The notes under the pieces are model-generated. The model saw nothing but the letters and a program-made list of their open reading frames with translations. It was not told the DNA's origin and did no database searches. Shown here one piece after another: positions 46,515 to 55,341 of a stretch of DNA of 64,000 nt. The translations under genes and the position numbers were made by a program. Origin of the DNA: Bacteroidota bacterium (GTDB lineage Bacteria > Bacteroidota > Bacteroidia > Bacteroidales > F082). The stretch is taken from contig JAHJTC010000009.1 in the NCBI GenBank assembly GCA_018830105.1, positions 1 to 64,000 of the forward strand, written 5' to 3'. Positions within the stretch are counted from its first letter, which is position 1. Every line of letters starts with the position of its first letter.

Positions 46515-48800
46515 ATGTTTAAATCACAGTATTTTACCATACTGCTGGCGATAGCTTTCGCCCTTCCGCTGGCAGCAAATGAACCGCCTTTTGTCCTTCA
46601 TGGCCAGGTATTATCTGCCCATGAAGGTGTTCCATATGCGACTATTAGTCTTGCCGGAACAACTACAGGAACAATAGCTGATCAACACGGACATTTCTCG
46701 TTAGAAACCATAAAAAGACCAATGTATATAATTAAGGTACAATCTGTTGGATTCAAACCCAAGGAAATAATTGTTCGTGGTTACGAAAAAAAACAAGACA
46801 TTATTATTGAGCTGGACAAAGACCTGATTGGCCTTCATGAAGTGGTGGTAACGGCCAACCGGCAGGAGACAAACCGGCAGGAGGCACCGGTGATCGTAAA
46901 TGTAATTGGGCTGAAACAAATTAATGCCAGCAATGCTGTTTGTATGGCGGATGGCTTAAATTTCCAGGCCGGGATGCGCGTTGAAAACAACTGCCAGAAC
47001 TGTGGTTTTCAGCAAGTACGCATCAATGGTCTCGAAGGGCCTTATTCACAGATTTTGATCGACAGCCGGCCCATTTTCAGCGCGTTGAGTGGCGTTTACG
47101 GTATTGAACAAATTCCTGTTGCCATGATTGAAAAAGTTGAGGTGGTTCGTGGAGGCGGCTCTGCCTTGTATGGGTCGAATGCGATCGCAGGCACTATTAA
47201 TGTAATTACACGCGAGCCTGTAAAAAACTCCTTTGAAGGCGCCTTCAACTATGCCCTAATTGATGGAACAGCAGCCGACAGAAACCTCAGCCTGAACGGC
47301 TCTTTTGTTTCAGATAATCGATTGGCCGGTATTAATTTTTTTGCTGTAAATCGTCACCGCGATCACTATGACGCCAATGGCGATGGTTTTTCCGAATTAG
47401 GTCTGATAGCAGGAGATGCCTTGGGATTTCGATCCTATTTTAAGTTCAATTCATACACCAAACTTACGGCTACTTATCACTATGTAAGCGAGTTTCGCAG
47501 AGGCGGCAATAAATTTGATCTTCAACCCCATGAAACAGATATCACCGAGCAAACCGACCATAAAATCAATGGTGGCGAGCTGGCTTTGGAACGCTATTCC
47601 GAAAACCTGAAGAATAAATTCAACCTCTATACATCGCTACAACACATCAAACGCGAGAGCTATTATGGTGCCGAACAAGACCCAAATGCATACGGCCATA
47701 CCGATGACCTGGCTGCTGTTGCAGGATTGCAGTTTTCTCACAAAGCAGATAAATTTCTGTTTACCAAAGCAGTTCTTACCACAGGTTTTGAATATCAGCT
47801 AAACCAAATGCACGACCAAATGCCCGGCTATAACCGTGATCTTAGGCAAGATATTACCATTGCAGGATTTTACGCGCAAAGTGAATGGAAAGTTAATCGC
47901 AGCAGTCTCTTGCTTGGAGCACGGGCAGATAAGCACAACCTGATCGATCAACCCATTATCAGTCCCAGATTAACATTTCTTTACGATTTAACACCAAATA
48001 TGCAATGGCGTGCCAGCTTGTCCACCGGCTATCGTGCCCCTCAGGCATTTGACGAAGACCTGCATATCCTTGCTGTGAACGGAGGTGTAATGCTGATTCA
48101 ACTCAACCCAAACCTAAAGCCCGAATACTCAAAAAGTGTCAGCAGCTCTTTAGATAATTACTTCAATTTGTTTGGCAAAGAAACTAATGTTATGCTGGAA
48201 GCCTTCTATACACAACTGGATGATGTTTTTGTGCTACAAAGCCTGGAAACAGATGCGTCAGGAAACCTGATCGTAGAACGCCGCAATGGCTCTGGGGCAC
48301 GTGTTTACGGGCTAAACCTCGAAAGCAAGATAGCTTTCACCGCCGATAATCAAGTTCAGTTTGGATTTACCTGGCAGCAAAGCCGCTACAAAGATGCCGA
48401 AGCCTGGAGCGATGATCCGAATGCTCCTCTGCTTAATAAACTCCTAAAATCACCTGATTTGTATGGCTATTTTACTGTGAACAGCAGGCTCAGCAAACGG
48501 CTTCTTGCATATATCACCGGAACCTACACTGGCTCAATGCTTGTGGCACATTATGCCGGCTTTATTCCGACAGATGAGCTTAAAGAAACCGATGCCTTTT
48601 TCGACCTTAACATTAAATTTGCATTGGATATTGGTAAAAATGAGTCTTTTAGCCTCAAACTTGAAGCCGGCGTTCAAAATATTTTCAACAGCTATCAATC
48701 TGATTTTGATTTTGGCGTGCAACGTGATGCCGGCTATATGTATGGCCCTATGAAACCAAGGACTGTTTTCATTGGCTTGAAAGTGAATAATCTACTTTAG
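46515..48800 (+). CDS. TonB-dependent receptor with Cys pair in the plug, probably metal uptake
   Basis: The 761-residue receptor has a signal peptide (about 1-20) and a carboxypeptidase-regulatory-like domain (about 28-105). Its plug includes NNCQNCGFQQVRINGLEG, with Cys160 and Cys163; Cys143 lies nearby. EVVRGGGSALYGSNAIAGTINVI follows. The barrel ends TVFIGLKVNNLL. The CQNCG motif in the plug is characteristic of a receptor subgroup linked to metal supply. With the His-rich protein upstream, zinc or copper is a reasonable substrate, but this is inference. A 12-bp direct repeat encodes the tandem NRQETNRQE near residue 115. A terminator follows. Confidence 0.85.
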   Translation: MFKSQYFTILLAIAFALPLAANEPPFVLHGQVLSAHEGVPYATISLAGTTTGTIADQHGHFSLETIKRPMYIIKVQSVGFKPKEIIVRGYEKKQDIIIELDKDLIGLHEVVVTANRQETNRQEAPVIVNVIGLKQINASNAVCMADGLNFQAGMRVENNCQNCGFQQVRINGLEGPYSQILIDSRPIFSALSGVYGIEQIPVAMIEKVEVVRGGGSALYGSNAIAGTINVITREPVKNSFEGAFNYALIDGTAADRNLSLNGSFVSDNRLAGINFFAVNRHRDHYDANGDGFSELGLIAGDALGFRSYFKFNSYTKLTATYHYVSEFRRGGNKFDLQPHETDITEQTDHKINGGELALERYSENLKNKFNLYTSLQHIKRESYYGAEQDPNAYGHTDDLAAVAGLQFSHKADKFLFTKAVLTTGFEYQLNQMHDQMPGYNRDLRQDITIAGFYAQSEWKVNRSSLLLGARADKHNLIDQPIISPRLTFLYDLTPNMQWRASLSTGYRAPQAFDEDLHILAVNGGVMLIQLNPNLKPEYSKSVSSSLDNYFNLFGKETNVMLEAFYTQLDDVFVLQSLETDASGNLIVERRNGSGARVYGLNLESKIAFTADNQVQFGFTWQQSRYKDAEAWSDDPNAPLLNKLLKSPDLYGYFTVNSRLSKRLLAYITGTYTGSMLVAHYAGFIPTDELKETDAFFDLNIKFALDIGKNESFSLKLEAGVQNIFNSYQSDFDFGVQRDAGYMYGPMKPRTVFIGLKVNNLL

Positions 48801-48820
48801 TAAAGAATAAGTGAGTTTGT

Positions 48821-48849
48821 AAAAGCCCCGTTTATCAGAGGGGCTTTTT
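48821..48849 (+). terminator. Terminator after the metal-type receptor
   Basis: AAAAGCCCC and GGGGCTTTT form the stem around a GTTTATCAGA-type loop, followed by T residues. It lies 20 nt after the stop. Confidence 0.9.
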
Positions 48850-49148
48850 CTTTGAAAAAATTCGTTTCCGTTACCGATTCAGAAACCCGATACCAGGCGT
48901 AGTATGACTTGCTTCAGATTGACAAGAATTTCTCCTCATTCAGATTTTTGCGGTAAAACGACTTGAAACCAAAAATATCGCAACATTTATATAAAAATTA
49001 AGGCTGTAACATCTAAAACACGTTAAATGCAAACAAATCCACAGATCTTATCAAACAATTATTACATTTGTCTATAAAAGCCGAATCAACGTGCTTAGGG
49101 CTACTAATAAGTATGCATTGCCGGATTCGACAGCTAATATAAAATCCA
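48850..49148 (+). promoter_or_regulatory. Leader region of the DUF4249 receptor cluster
   Basis: TACATTTG at 49063-49070 fits the -7 consensus, though no good -33 TTG lies at the right distance. The predicted leader RNA of about 75 nt can fold: CGAATC (49082-49087) pairs with GATTCG (49124-49129), with possible GCTTA/TAAGT pairing inside. I see no gene in this stretch. Confidence 0.4.
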
Positions 49149-49853
49149 GTGAAATCATTCCTAAAGTTTTTTTTGATAAGCCTGATAATCAGTAGCACCT
49201 CCACTGCATTCGGACAAAATAATAACTCCTTCTCAAAATCATTTTACGATCCTGATCCTGTGCTATATAACGGCAAGCGATACACCTACTTTCCGCCTTT
49301 GCGAACCGGAGGACACCAATTTTTAATCAGTGAAAATTTTGCACAGGGAAGTGTCAGCCTCCGCGGGAACGTCTATGAAAATTTACTACTCAACTACGAT
49401 ATTTACAGCCAGCAATTGGTTTTGCGCTTCACCAATCAGATTGGAGCCTTAGATCAATTGATTGTCTCAGATGCCTGGCTCAAAGGATTTACCTTGGATG
49501 ACATGACATTTGAATACCTTCAATGGAGCGATTCAAGCTGGAAAATTGCACAACGTATAGGCGAACAACCTATTGAAATACTAATACTTTGGCACAAAAA
49601 TTTATCGCTCGACACCAGGTATGGCGCCACAAACCATTTATTCTCAAAGGCACTAAAAAAAACCTATTTGAGACAGAAAAATACAATCCAGCCCTTTAAA
49701 AACAAGCGTCAGTTTGTTAAGTTATTCCCTGATGATTTCGGGTCGCAGCTTAAAAGGTACCTGCGCAAACAACGCTTTTCGTTTAAAACAGCTTCGGATC
49801 AAGAGATTGCCAAGCTATTGGAATTCTGCGCATTAAATCTACAGCAAGAATGA
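49149..49853 (+). CDS. Exported protein of unknown function, coupled to a TonB receptor
   Basis: The 234-residue protein has a signal peptide (1-22, ending TAFGQ). The mature part has FYDPDPVLYNGKRYTYFPPLR, GSVSLRGNVYENLLLNYDIYSQQLVLRF and a basic, helical C-terminus (KALKKTYLRQKN, LKRYLRKQRFSFKTASDQEIAKLLEF). No family I can name. Its stop overlaps the receptor start (ATGA, 49850-49853), so the two are translationally coupled. That suggests a periplasmic or outer-membrane accessory of the receptor. Confidence 0.75.
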   Translation: MKSFLKFFLISLIISSTSTAFGQNNNSFSKSFYDPDPVLYNGKRYTYFPPLRTGGHQFLISENFAQGSVSLRGNVYENLLLNYDIYSQQLVLRFTNQIGALDQLIVSDAWLKGFTLDDMTFEYLQWSDSSWKIAQRIGEQPIEILILWHKNLSLDTRYGATNHLFSKALKKTYLRQKNTIQPFKNKRQFVKLFPDDFGSQLKRYLRKQRFSFKTASDQEIAKLLEFCALNLQQE

Positions 49854-52621
49854 AACAAATCCTACTAATTGTTTTAATGCTGCTCGTGTTGCGGGTTCAG
49901 GCTGATAAACCGGATCAGATAATCAGTTGTCACGTCAACGAATTGACTTTCGAGCAATTCTGCACAGTGATTTTCCAGAAAAGCGGTGTGAAGGTTTATT
50001 ACAAATCTAGCTGGACAGCTGATCTCAAAGTTTCGATCCAAGCTGACAGCATCACCGTTTTCGATGCCGTGTCACGTGCCATTCGTGGAACTACACTTCA
50101 GCTTTCCGTTTGGAATGATAACCTGGTGCTTTTGCCCGATCAGGTTTTAATCAGCGAACTTCCTGAATTTGAAACAGCTGATCAGGAAAATGCCCCCACA
50201 GAACAGCAATCTAAAACCCTTACCACCAGTGAGGAACGCTACCTCACGGGTCGCAAAGCAGAAGTAATTCAAACGCTTCGAGTTGGCGAGTCAGGCTCAC
50301 AATTGAGAGGCAAAAAAGCAAAGATTCTTGGCAGGGTGCTGGATCAGGAAACAGGAGAGCCTGTTTTTTATGCTACAGTTTTCATTGAAGAAACCCAAAC
50401 AGGTGCAGTAACCGACGTCAATGGCTTTTTTACACTCAGCCTTAAGCCTGGCAAATACTATATCGTCTTTGATTTTTTGGGATACGAGAAGAAGAAATAC
50501 CAACTGGAAGTGCTCTCGGATGGAAACTTCAGTATTCAGCTTAGTAAGACTGTTTACCAGATTGAAGAATTTGTAGTTTATGGCGACCGACAGCGAAGCA
50601 TGAAAGAGAAAGACCCGGGTCTGGATAAAATATCCATGCGATCGGTCAAGGAGTTGCCCATGCTTATGGGAGAACGTGATATCCTGAAGGTCTCGACCAC
50701 ACTTCCCGGTATCGTTAATGTAGGTGAAGGCAATGCCGGCTTGAATGTCAGGGGTGGTGGGGCTGACCAAAACGCGTTCTATATCAACAATATACCCATT
50801 TTTAACCCGACTCATCTTTTTGGGTTTTTTCCTGCATTTAACAGTGATATTATCAAAGATTTTTCAGTTTATAAAGGTCATATTCCTGCTGCTTTCGGCG
50901 GAAGGCTTTCATCGGTTTTTAATATCATAACCCGAAGAGGCAACCGGAAAAATTTCACTGCACATGGTGGCATCAGTCCTATTTCGGCCAATATAGTTGT
51001 AGAAGGACCGTTGAAAAAGGAAACTGTTTCGGTGCTGCTAAGTGCGCGATCTACTTACTCCGACTGGATCTTGCAACGCATTAAAGATCCTGATATCCGC
51101 AACAGCAAAGCCGGCTTCTATGATTTGGCTGGCGGCATCAATTTCGACAATCAAAACACCCAGTCGTCCATCTTCTTTTACCACAGCAAAGACCGTTTTC
51201 AACTGGCCGATCTCACAGAATATGACTACGCCAACAGCGGTATTTCATTCAATGTAGGGTATAATTTCAGTAAAACGTTAAGAGGTGAGTTTGCTTTGGT
51301 TGGCGCCCAATACGCTTTCAATACCATTGATAAACAAGAGATTTCAAGTGCCTACAAGCACGACTATCAATTGGGAAATTACGAATTGAAAGCTGACTTT
51401 AAGCATCAGCTCAACGAAAAGCACAGCCTTGATTTTGGTGCCAGCATGGTGCTTTTTAAGCTTAACCGAGGAACTGTGCAGCCCTTTGGATTTCAATCGA
51501 TTAGAAAGACCATGGAATTGGGAAACGAGCAAGGCCTGGAAAGCGCAATCTACCTGGCAGATTCCTGGGAAGTCATGCCCCGTTTGACACTAAATACCGG
51601 TTTGCGGCTTGGTTTATTTAATCCTGTCGGCCCCAAAACAGTTTATACTTATGCCGATGGCTTCCCTACTGATATACGCTATATAAATGACAGCATAAGC
51701 TTTGGCCGCAATGAAGTGATCAAATGGTATGTACAACCTGATCTCCGGATTGCATTGAACTATGAAACAGACGAATATGGTGCTGTTAAGTTAGCTTTTA
51801 ACCAAATGCATCAAAATTTGTTTATGCTCAACAACACCATTTCAGTGGCACCAAATACCCAATGGAAACTGGCCGATTATCACCTGAAACCCTCTCAGAG
51901 CAATCAGTTTTCTGCCGGTGTATTCAGAACAATACCCCGCATGGGTCTGGAATTTTCAGCTGAACTCTATTATAAGCTTACCAAAAACTATCCGGAATTT
52001 AAAGACGGTGCTGGTTTTCTCGACAGCCCACAGGTTGAAACAACCGTGCTTCAGGGCGAACAGCAGGCCGCCGGTATTGAGTTATTTCTGAAACGCAGCA
52101 GCCGCAGGCTGGAGGGCTGGCTCACTTATACTTATTCCCGTTCGTTGGTGCAGGTAAATAATGGCCAACAATGGAACAGCATTAACGCAGGAAAGACCTA
52201 TCCTGCCAATTTCGACATCCCCCATGTGCTGAATATGGTGTTGAATTATCACCTGAGCAGACGGGTTTCGGTTTCCTCTATTATCACTTATCAAACCGGG
52301 AAACCAATTACCTATCCCATTTCAGCCTATTACAATGAAGGAACGCCTTATTTTGATTATTCCGATCGCAATGCCTATCGCCTACCCAACTATTTCAGGA
52401 TAGATTTATCACTGACTTTTGAGGGAAACTTAAAGAAGAAAAAACTGATCCACAGCTCATTAAACCTGAGTTTGTATAATCTTACCGGAAGGGATAATCC
52501 TTATGCCGCCTATTTTAAAGTTGAAAATGGCCGCATCAGAAGCTATCAATATGCAATTATTGGTGTGCCCGTATTTACGGCAACCTGGATATTCAAAATT
52601 GGAAATTATGCTTCGGAGTAA
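49850..52621 (+). CDS. STN-type TonB-dependent receptor
   Basis: The 923-residue receptor has a signal peptide (1-18). An STN domain (about 24-85, ISCHVNELTFEQFCTVIFQKSGVKVYY) is followed by a linker and a carboxypeptidase-regulatory-like domain (about 160-235, GRVLDQETGEPVFYATVFIEE). The plug carries LNVRGGGADQNAFYINNIPIFNPTHLFG. The large barrel ends NYASE rather than in an aromatic residue. An STN domain normally signals through FecR to an ECF sigma factor, but neither gene is nearby. The last 46 codons were duplicated 1430 bp downstream. The DUF4249 gene overlaps its end by 14 nt, so the two are coupled. Substrate unknown. Confidence 0.9.
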   Translation: MKQILLIVLMLLVLRVQADKPDQIISCHVNELTFEQFCTVIFQKSGVKVYYKSSWTADLKVSIQADSITVFDAVSRAIRGTTLQLSVWNDNLVLLPDQVLISELPEFETADQENAPTEQQSKTLTTSEERYLTGRKAEVIQTLRVGESGSQLRGKKAKILGRVLDQETGEPVFYATVFIEETQTGAVTDVNGFFTLSLKPGKYYIVFDFLGYEKKKYQLEVLSDGNFSIQLSKTVYQIEEFVVYGDRQRSMKEKDPGLDKISMRSVKELPMLMGERDILKVSTTLPGIVNVGEGNAGLNVRGGGADQNAFYINNIPIFNPTHLFGFFPAFNSDIIKDFSVYKGHIPAAFGGRLSSVFNIITRRGNRKNFTAHGGISPISANIVVEGPLKKETVSVLLSARSTYSDWILQRIKDPDIRNSKAGFYDLAGGINFDNQNTQSSIFFYHSKDRFQLADLTEYDYANSGISFNVGYNFSKTLRGEFALVGAQYAFNTIDKQEISSAYKHDYQLGNYELKADFKHQLNEKHSLDFGASMVLFKLNRGTVQPFGFQSIRKTMELGNEQGLESAIYLADSWEVMPRLTLNTGLRLGLFNPVGPKTVYTYADGFPTDIRYINDSISFGRNEVIKWYVQPDLRIALNYETDEYGAVKLAFNQMHQNLFMLNNTISVAPNTQWKLADYHLKPSQSNQFSAGVFRTIPRMGLEFSAELYYKLTKNYPEFKDGAGFLDSPQVETTVLQGEQQAAGIELFLKRSSRRLEGWLTYTYSRSLVQVNNGQQWNSINAGKTYPANFDIPHVLNMVLNYHLSRRVSVSSIITYQTGKPITYPISAYYNEGTPYFDYSDRNAYRLPNYFRIDLSLTFEGNLKKKKLIHSSLNLSLYNLTGRDNPYAAYFKVENGRIRSYQYAIIGVPVFTATWIFKIGNYASE

Positions 52622-53911
52622 CATAGCACTAGCGCTTGTTATCCTTTTCGTATTCCTTTTGGGTTGCGAGAAACCCTTCGACCCTAATATCAAAGGAAGC
52701 GATGCCCGAAAATACGTGATAAATGGTGGCGTGTTTGCCGGCGATAGTTTGCAAAGGCTTGCGATTTCCCAAACTTCTGCCATCAGTAATCCCGAGTATC
52801 TACCCGTGAGTCGTTGTCAGGTAATTATCGCAGATGATCGCGGAAATTCTTTTACTATGACAGATGTCGGAAACGGGAATTATCTAGCAAATATTGATCA
52901 GGCCTATCTTTTACCAGGAACTGCTTTCAAGGTGGAAATTACCACACCGGATGGCAGCAGACTGGAATCGGATTATGATACCCTGCTACCTGTTTCTACA
53001 CTTGAGGCTGTGTATTACGAAATTGAAGTGCACGAAGGCAATAACCCGGATGATTTGACTCAAGGTGTTCAGTTTTTCCTCGATATGCAAGGCAATAGCA
53101 ACGACAGCAGAAACTACCGCTGGAAAGTTTTTGAAACCTATGAATACCATAGCATGTATGCACGCGAATGGTATTATGACGGTGAGGTTCATCATATCGT
53201 GCCTCCCGATTCATCTACTATGTATTGTTGGCGAACCGATCAAATCGCAGAAATATTCACCCTCACCACCTCTAACCTAAACGAAAATGCGATAGTTTCC
53301 TATCCATTGCATTTCGTCAGCAACCGCTCAGTGCGCATGGAGTATGGCTACAGCTTGCTGGTAAAGCAATATGCGCTGAGTAATGCTGCTTATATATATT
53401 GGGATCAGATGCGTCAAAACAGTTTGCAGGGCGGCAGCTTATACGAAACGCAACCACTTGCTATTAAAGGTAATATGCATCATCTCAGTAACACCGACCA
53501 GGAAGTTTTAGGATTTTTTGGCGCCTCACAGGTTGTATCGCGCAGAATTTTTCTTACAAATCCCGGCCTTAATCTGGATTATAATTCTACTTGCTCCCCT
53601 ACCGGTCTTCGCTTTGGGGTTGGTGAAATTGATCCGCGCTATTATCCGGCCTTCCTGATGGGTGATGCAGTGACTTATTATCCTGTTTGGCTTCATGATG
53701 AATGTGTGGATTGCACGCTAATGGGTGGTGTAACTGTTAAACCTGATTTTTGGCCTTATTAAGATGAAAAAAATATTATTCATACCGATTTTGATATTGA
53801 GTGTCCTATTTATTAAAACAGGGCTTCTGGTGCAAAGCCAGTATCAATATCCGGAAGTGGAGCAATTCAGGCTTTTTACTGATCAGAGCCTGTATATTAC
53901 AGGCGAAAATA
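52482..53911 (+). repeat. Tandem duplication, unit 1 (1430 bp)
   Basis: This unit spans the end of the TonB receptor (from the TGRDNPYA codons), the whole first DUF4249 gene and the first roughly 49 codons of the following gene. The next 1430 bp repeat it. Three independent landmarks give exactly this period: receptor stop 52621/54051, DUF4249 start 52608/54038, next start 53764/55194. Confidence 0.93.
52608..53762 (+). CDS. DUF4249 lipoprotein, copy 1
   Basis: The 384-residue lipoprotein starts at the ATG at 52608 (MLRSNIALALVILFVFLLGC, lipobox Cys19). Upstream codons belong to the receptor's other frame. An N-terminal beta domain (about 30-140: YVINGGVFAGDSLQRLAISQTS, CQVIIADDRGNSF, GTAFKVEITTPDGSRLES) is followed by an alpha/beta part. 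Paired Cys occur near the C-terminus (ECVDCTLMGGVTVKPDFWP). DUF4249 proteins regularly accompany TonB receptors in Bacteroidota and may act as SusD-like surface partners, though this is unproven. It overlaps the receptor by 14 nt. Confidence 0.88.
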   Translation: MLRSNIALALVILFVFLLGCEKPFDPNIKGSDARKYVINGGVFAGDSLQRLAISQTSAISNPEYLPVSRCQVIIADDRGNSFTMTDVGNGNYLANIDQAYLLPGTAFKVEITTPDGSRLESDYDTLLPVSTLEAVYYEIEVHEGNNPDDLTQGVQFFLDMQGNSNDSRNYRWKVFETYEYHSMYAREWYYDGEVHHIVPPDSSTMYCWRTDQIAEIFTLTTSNLNENAIVSYPLHFVSNRSVRMEYGYSLLVKQYALSNAAYIYWDQMRQNSLQGGSLYETQPLAIKGNMHHLSNTDQEVLGFFGASQVVSRRIFLTNPGLNLDYNSTCSPTGLRFGVGEIDPRYYPAFLMGDAVTYYPVWLHDECVDCTLMGGVTVKPDFWPY

Positions 53912-54051
53912 GTACCGGAAGGGATAATCCTTATGCAGCTCTTTTTATAGTTGAAAATGGCCGCATCAGAAGTTATCAATATGCAATTATTGGAGTGCCC
54001 GTATTTACGGCAACATGGATTTTCAAAACGGGAAATTATGCTTCGGAATAA
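53764..54051 (+). pseudogene. In-frame chimeric mini-ORF created by the duplication
   Basis: The 95-codon frame joins the first 49 codons of the gene at 55194 (signal peptide and PEVEQFRLFTDQSLYITGEN) to the last 45 codons of the TonB receptor (TGRDNPYAALFIVENG ... GNYASE). It is the scar of the 1430-bp tandem duplication, with the novel joint near 53911. It kept an open frame and a plausible signal peptide, and overlaps DUF4249 copy 2 by 14 nt as the real receptor does copy 1. It probably serves, if anything, to carry ribosomes onto copy 2. Confidence 0.85.
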
Positions 54052-55341
54052 CATAGCAATAGCGCCTTTTATCCTATTCGTATTCCTTTGGGGTTGCGAG
54101 AAACCCTTCGACCCTAAGCTCAAAGGAAGTGATGCCCGAAAATACGTTATAAATGGCGGCGTGTATGCCGGCGATAGTCTGCAAAGGCTTACGATTTCCC
54201 AAACTTCAGCCATCAGTAATCCCGAGTATCTGCCTGTGAGTCTTTGCCAGGTAATTATCACAGATGATCGCGGAAATTCTTTTACGATGACAGATGTCGG
54301 AAACGGGAATTATCAAGCAAATATTGATCAGGCCTATCTTATACCAGGAACTGCTTTCAAGGTGGAAATCAACACACCGGATGGCAGCAGACTAGAATCG
54401 GATTATGATACACTGCTACCTGTATCTACAATTGAGGCTGTGTATTACGAAATTGAAGTACACGAAGGCAATAACCCGGATGATTTAACTCCAGGTGTTC
54501 AGTTTTTCCTCGATATGCAAGGCAGCAGCAACGACAGCAGAAACTACCGCTGGAGCGTGTTTGAAACCTATGAATACCATAGCATGTATGCACGCGAATG
54601 GTATTATGACGGTGAGGTTCATCATATTGTGCCTCCCGATTCATCTACTATGTATTGTTGGCGAACTGTGAAAATCGCAGAAATATTCACCCTCACCACC
54701 TCCAACCTAAACGAAAATGCGATAGTTTCCTATCCATTGCATTTCGTCAGCAACCGCTCAGTACGCATGGAATATGGCTACAGCTTGCTGGTAAAGCAAT
54801 ATGCGCTGAGTAATGCTGCTTATATATACTGGGATCAGATGCGACAAAACAGTTTGCAGGGTGGTAGCTTATACGAAACACAACCACTTGCTATTAAAGG
54901 TAATATGCATCACCTCAGTACCACCGATCAGGAGGTTTTAGGATTTTTTGGCGCCTCACAAGTTGTATCGCGCAGAATTTTCCTTACTAATCCCGGCCTT
55001 AATCTTGATTATAATTCTTTCTGCTCCCCTACCATTCTTCGCAAGGGGGTTCGTGAAATTGATTCCCGCTATTTTCCGGCCTTCCTGATGGGTGATGCAA
55101 TGACTTATTATCCTGTTTGGCTTAATGATGAATGTGTGGATTGCACGCTAATGGGTGGTGTAACTGTTAAACCTGATTTTTGGCCCTATTAATATGAAAA
55201 AAATACGATTTATACCGATTTTGATATTGAGCGTCCTGATTCTTAAAACAGGGCTTCTGGCGCAAAGCCAGTCTCAATTTCCTGAAGTTGAACAATTCAG
55301 GCTTTTTACTGATCGGAGCCTGTATATTGCAGGCGAAAATA
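53912..55341 (+). repeat. Tandem duplication, unit 2 (1430 bp)
   Basis: Second unit, diverged from unit 1 by scattered substitutions but without visible insertions or deletions. The joint between units carries GAAAATA from the downstream gene and TACCGGAAGG from the receptor, with one extra G between. Confidence 0.93.
54038..55192 (+). CDS. DUF4249 lipoprotein, copy 2
   Basis: The 384-residue paralogue of copy 1 has the same length, with lipobox Cys19 (FVFLWGCEKPFDP). By hand alignment about 29 residues differ (roughly 92% identity). Changes cluster in the signal/N-terminal part and around residues 330-375 (for example TGLRFGVGEIDP versus TILRKGVREIDS). The central part is nearly unchanged, and there are no stops or frameshifts. 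Both copies therefore look functional, and copy 2 may have gained a different ligand edge. It is preceded by the chimeric mini-ORF and followed directly (1 nt) by the MG2/plug-like gene. Confidence 0.88.
   Translation: MLRNNIAIAPFILFVFLWGCEKPFDPKLKGSDARKYVINGGVYAGDSLQRLTISQTSAISNPEYLPVSLCQVIITDDRGNSFTMTDVGNGNYQANIDQAYLIPGTAFKVEINTPDGSRLESDYDTLLPVSTIEAVYYEIEVHEGNNPDDLTPGVQFFLDMQGSSNDSRNYRWSVFETYEYHSMYAREWYYDGEVHHIVPPDSSTMYCWRTVKIAEIFTLTTSNLNENAIVSYPLHFVSNRSVRMEYGYSLLVKQYALSNAAYIYWDQMRQNSLQGGSLYETQPLAIKGNMHHLSTTDQEVLGFFGASQVVSRRIFLTNPGLNLDYNSFCSPTILRKGVREIDSRYFPAFLMGDAMTYYPVWLNDECVDCTLMGGVTVKPDFWPY

Noticed and set aside
52503..52607. 35-residue N-terminal extension of DUF4249 copy 1 (and the equivalent for copy 2)
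   Set aside because: It overlaps the receptor in another frame; starting at MLR gives a clean lipoprotein signal.
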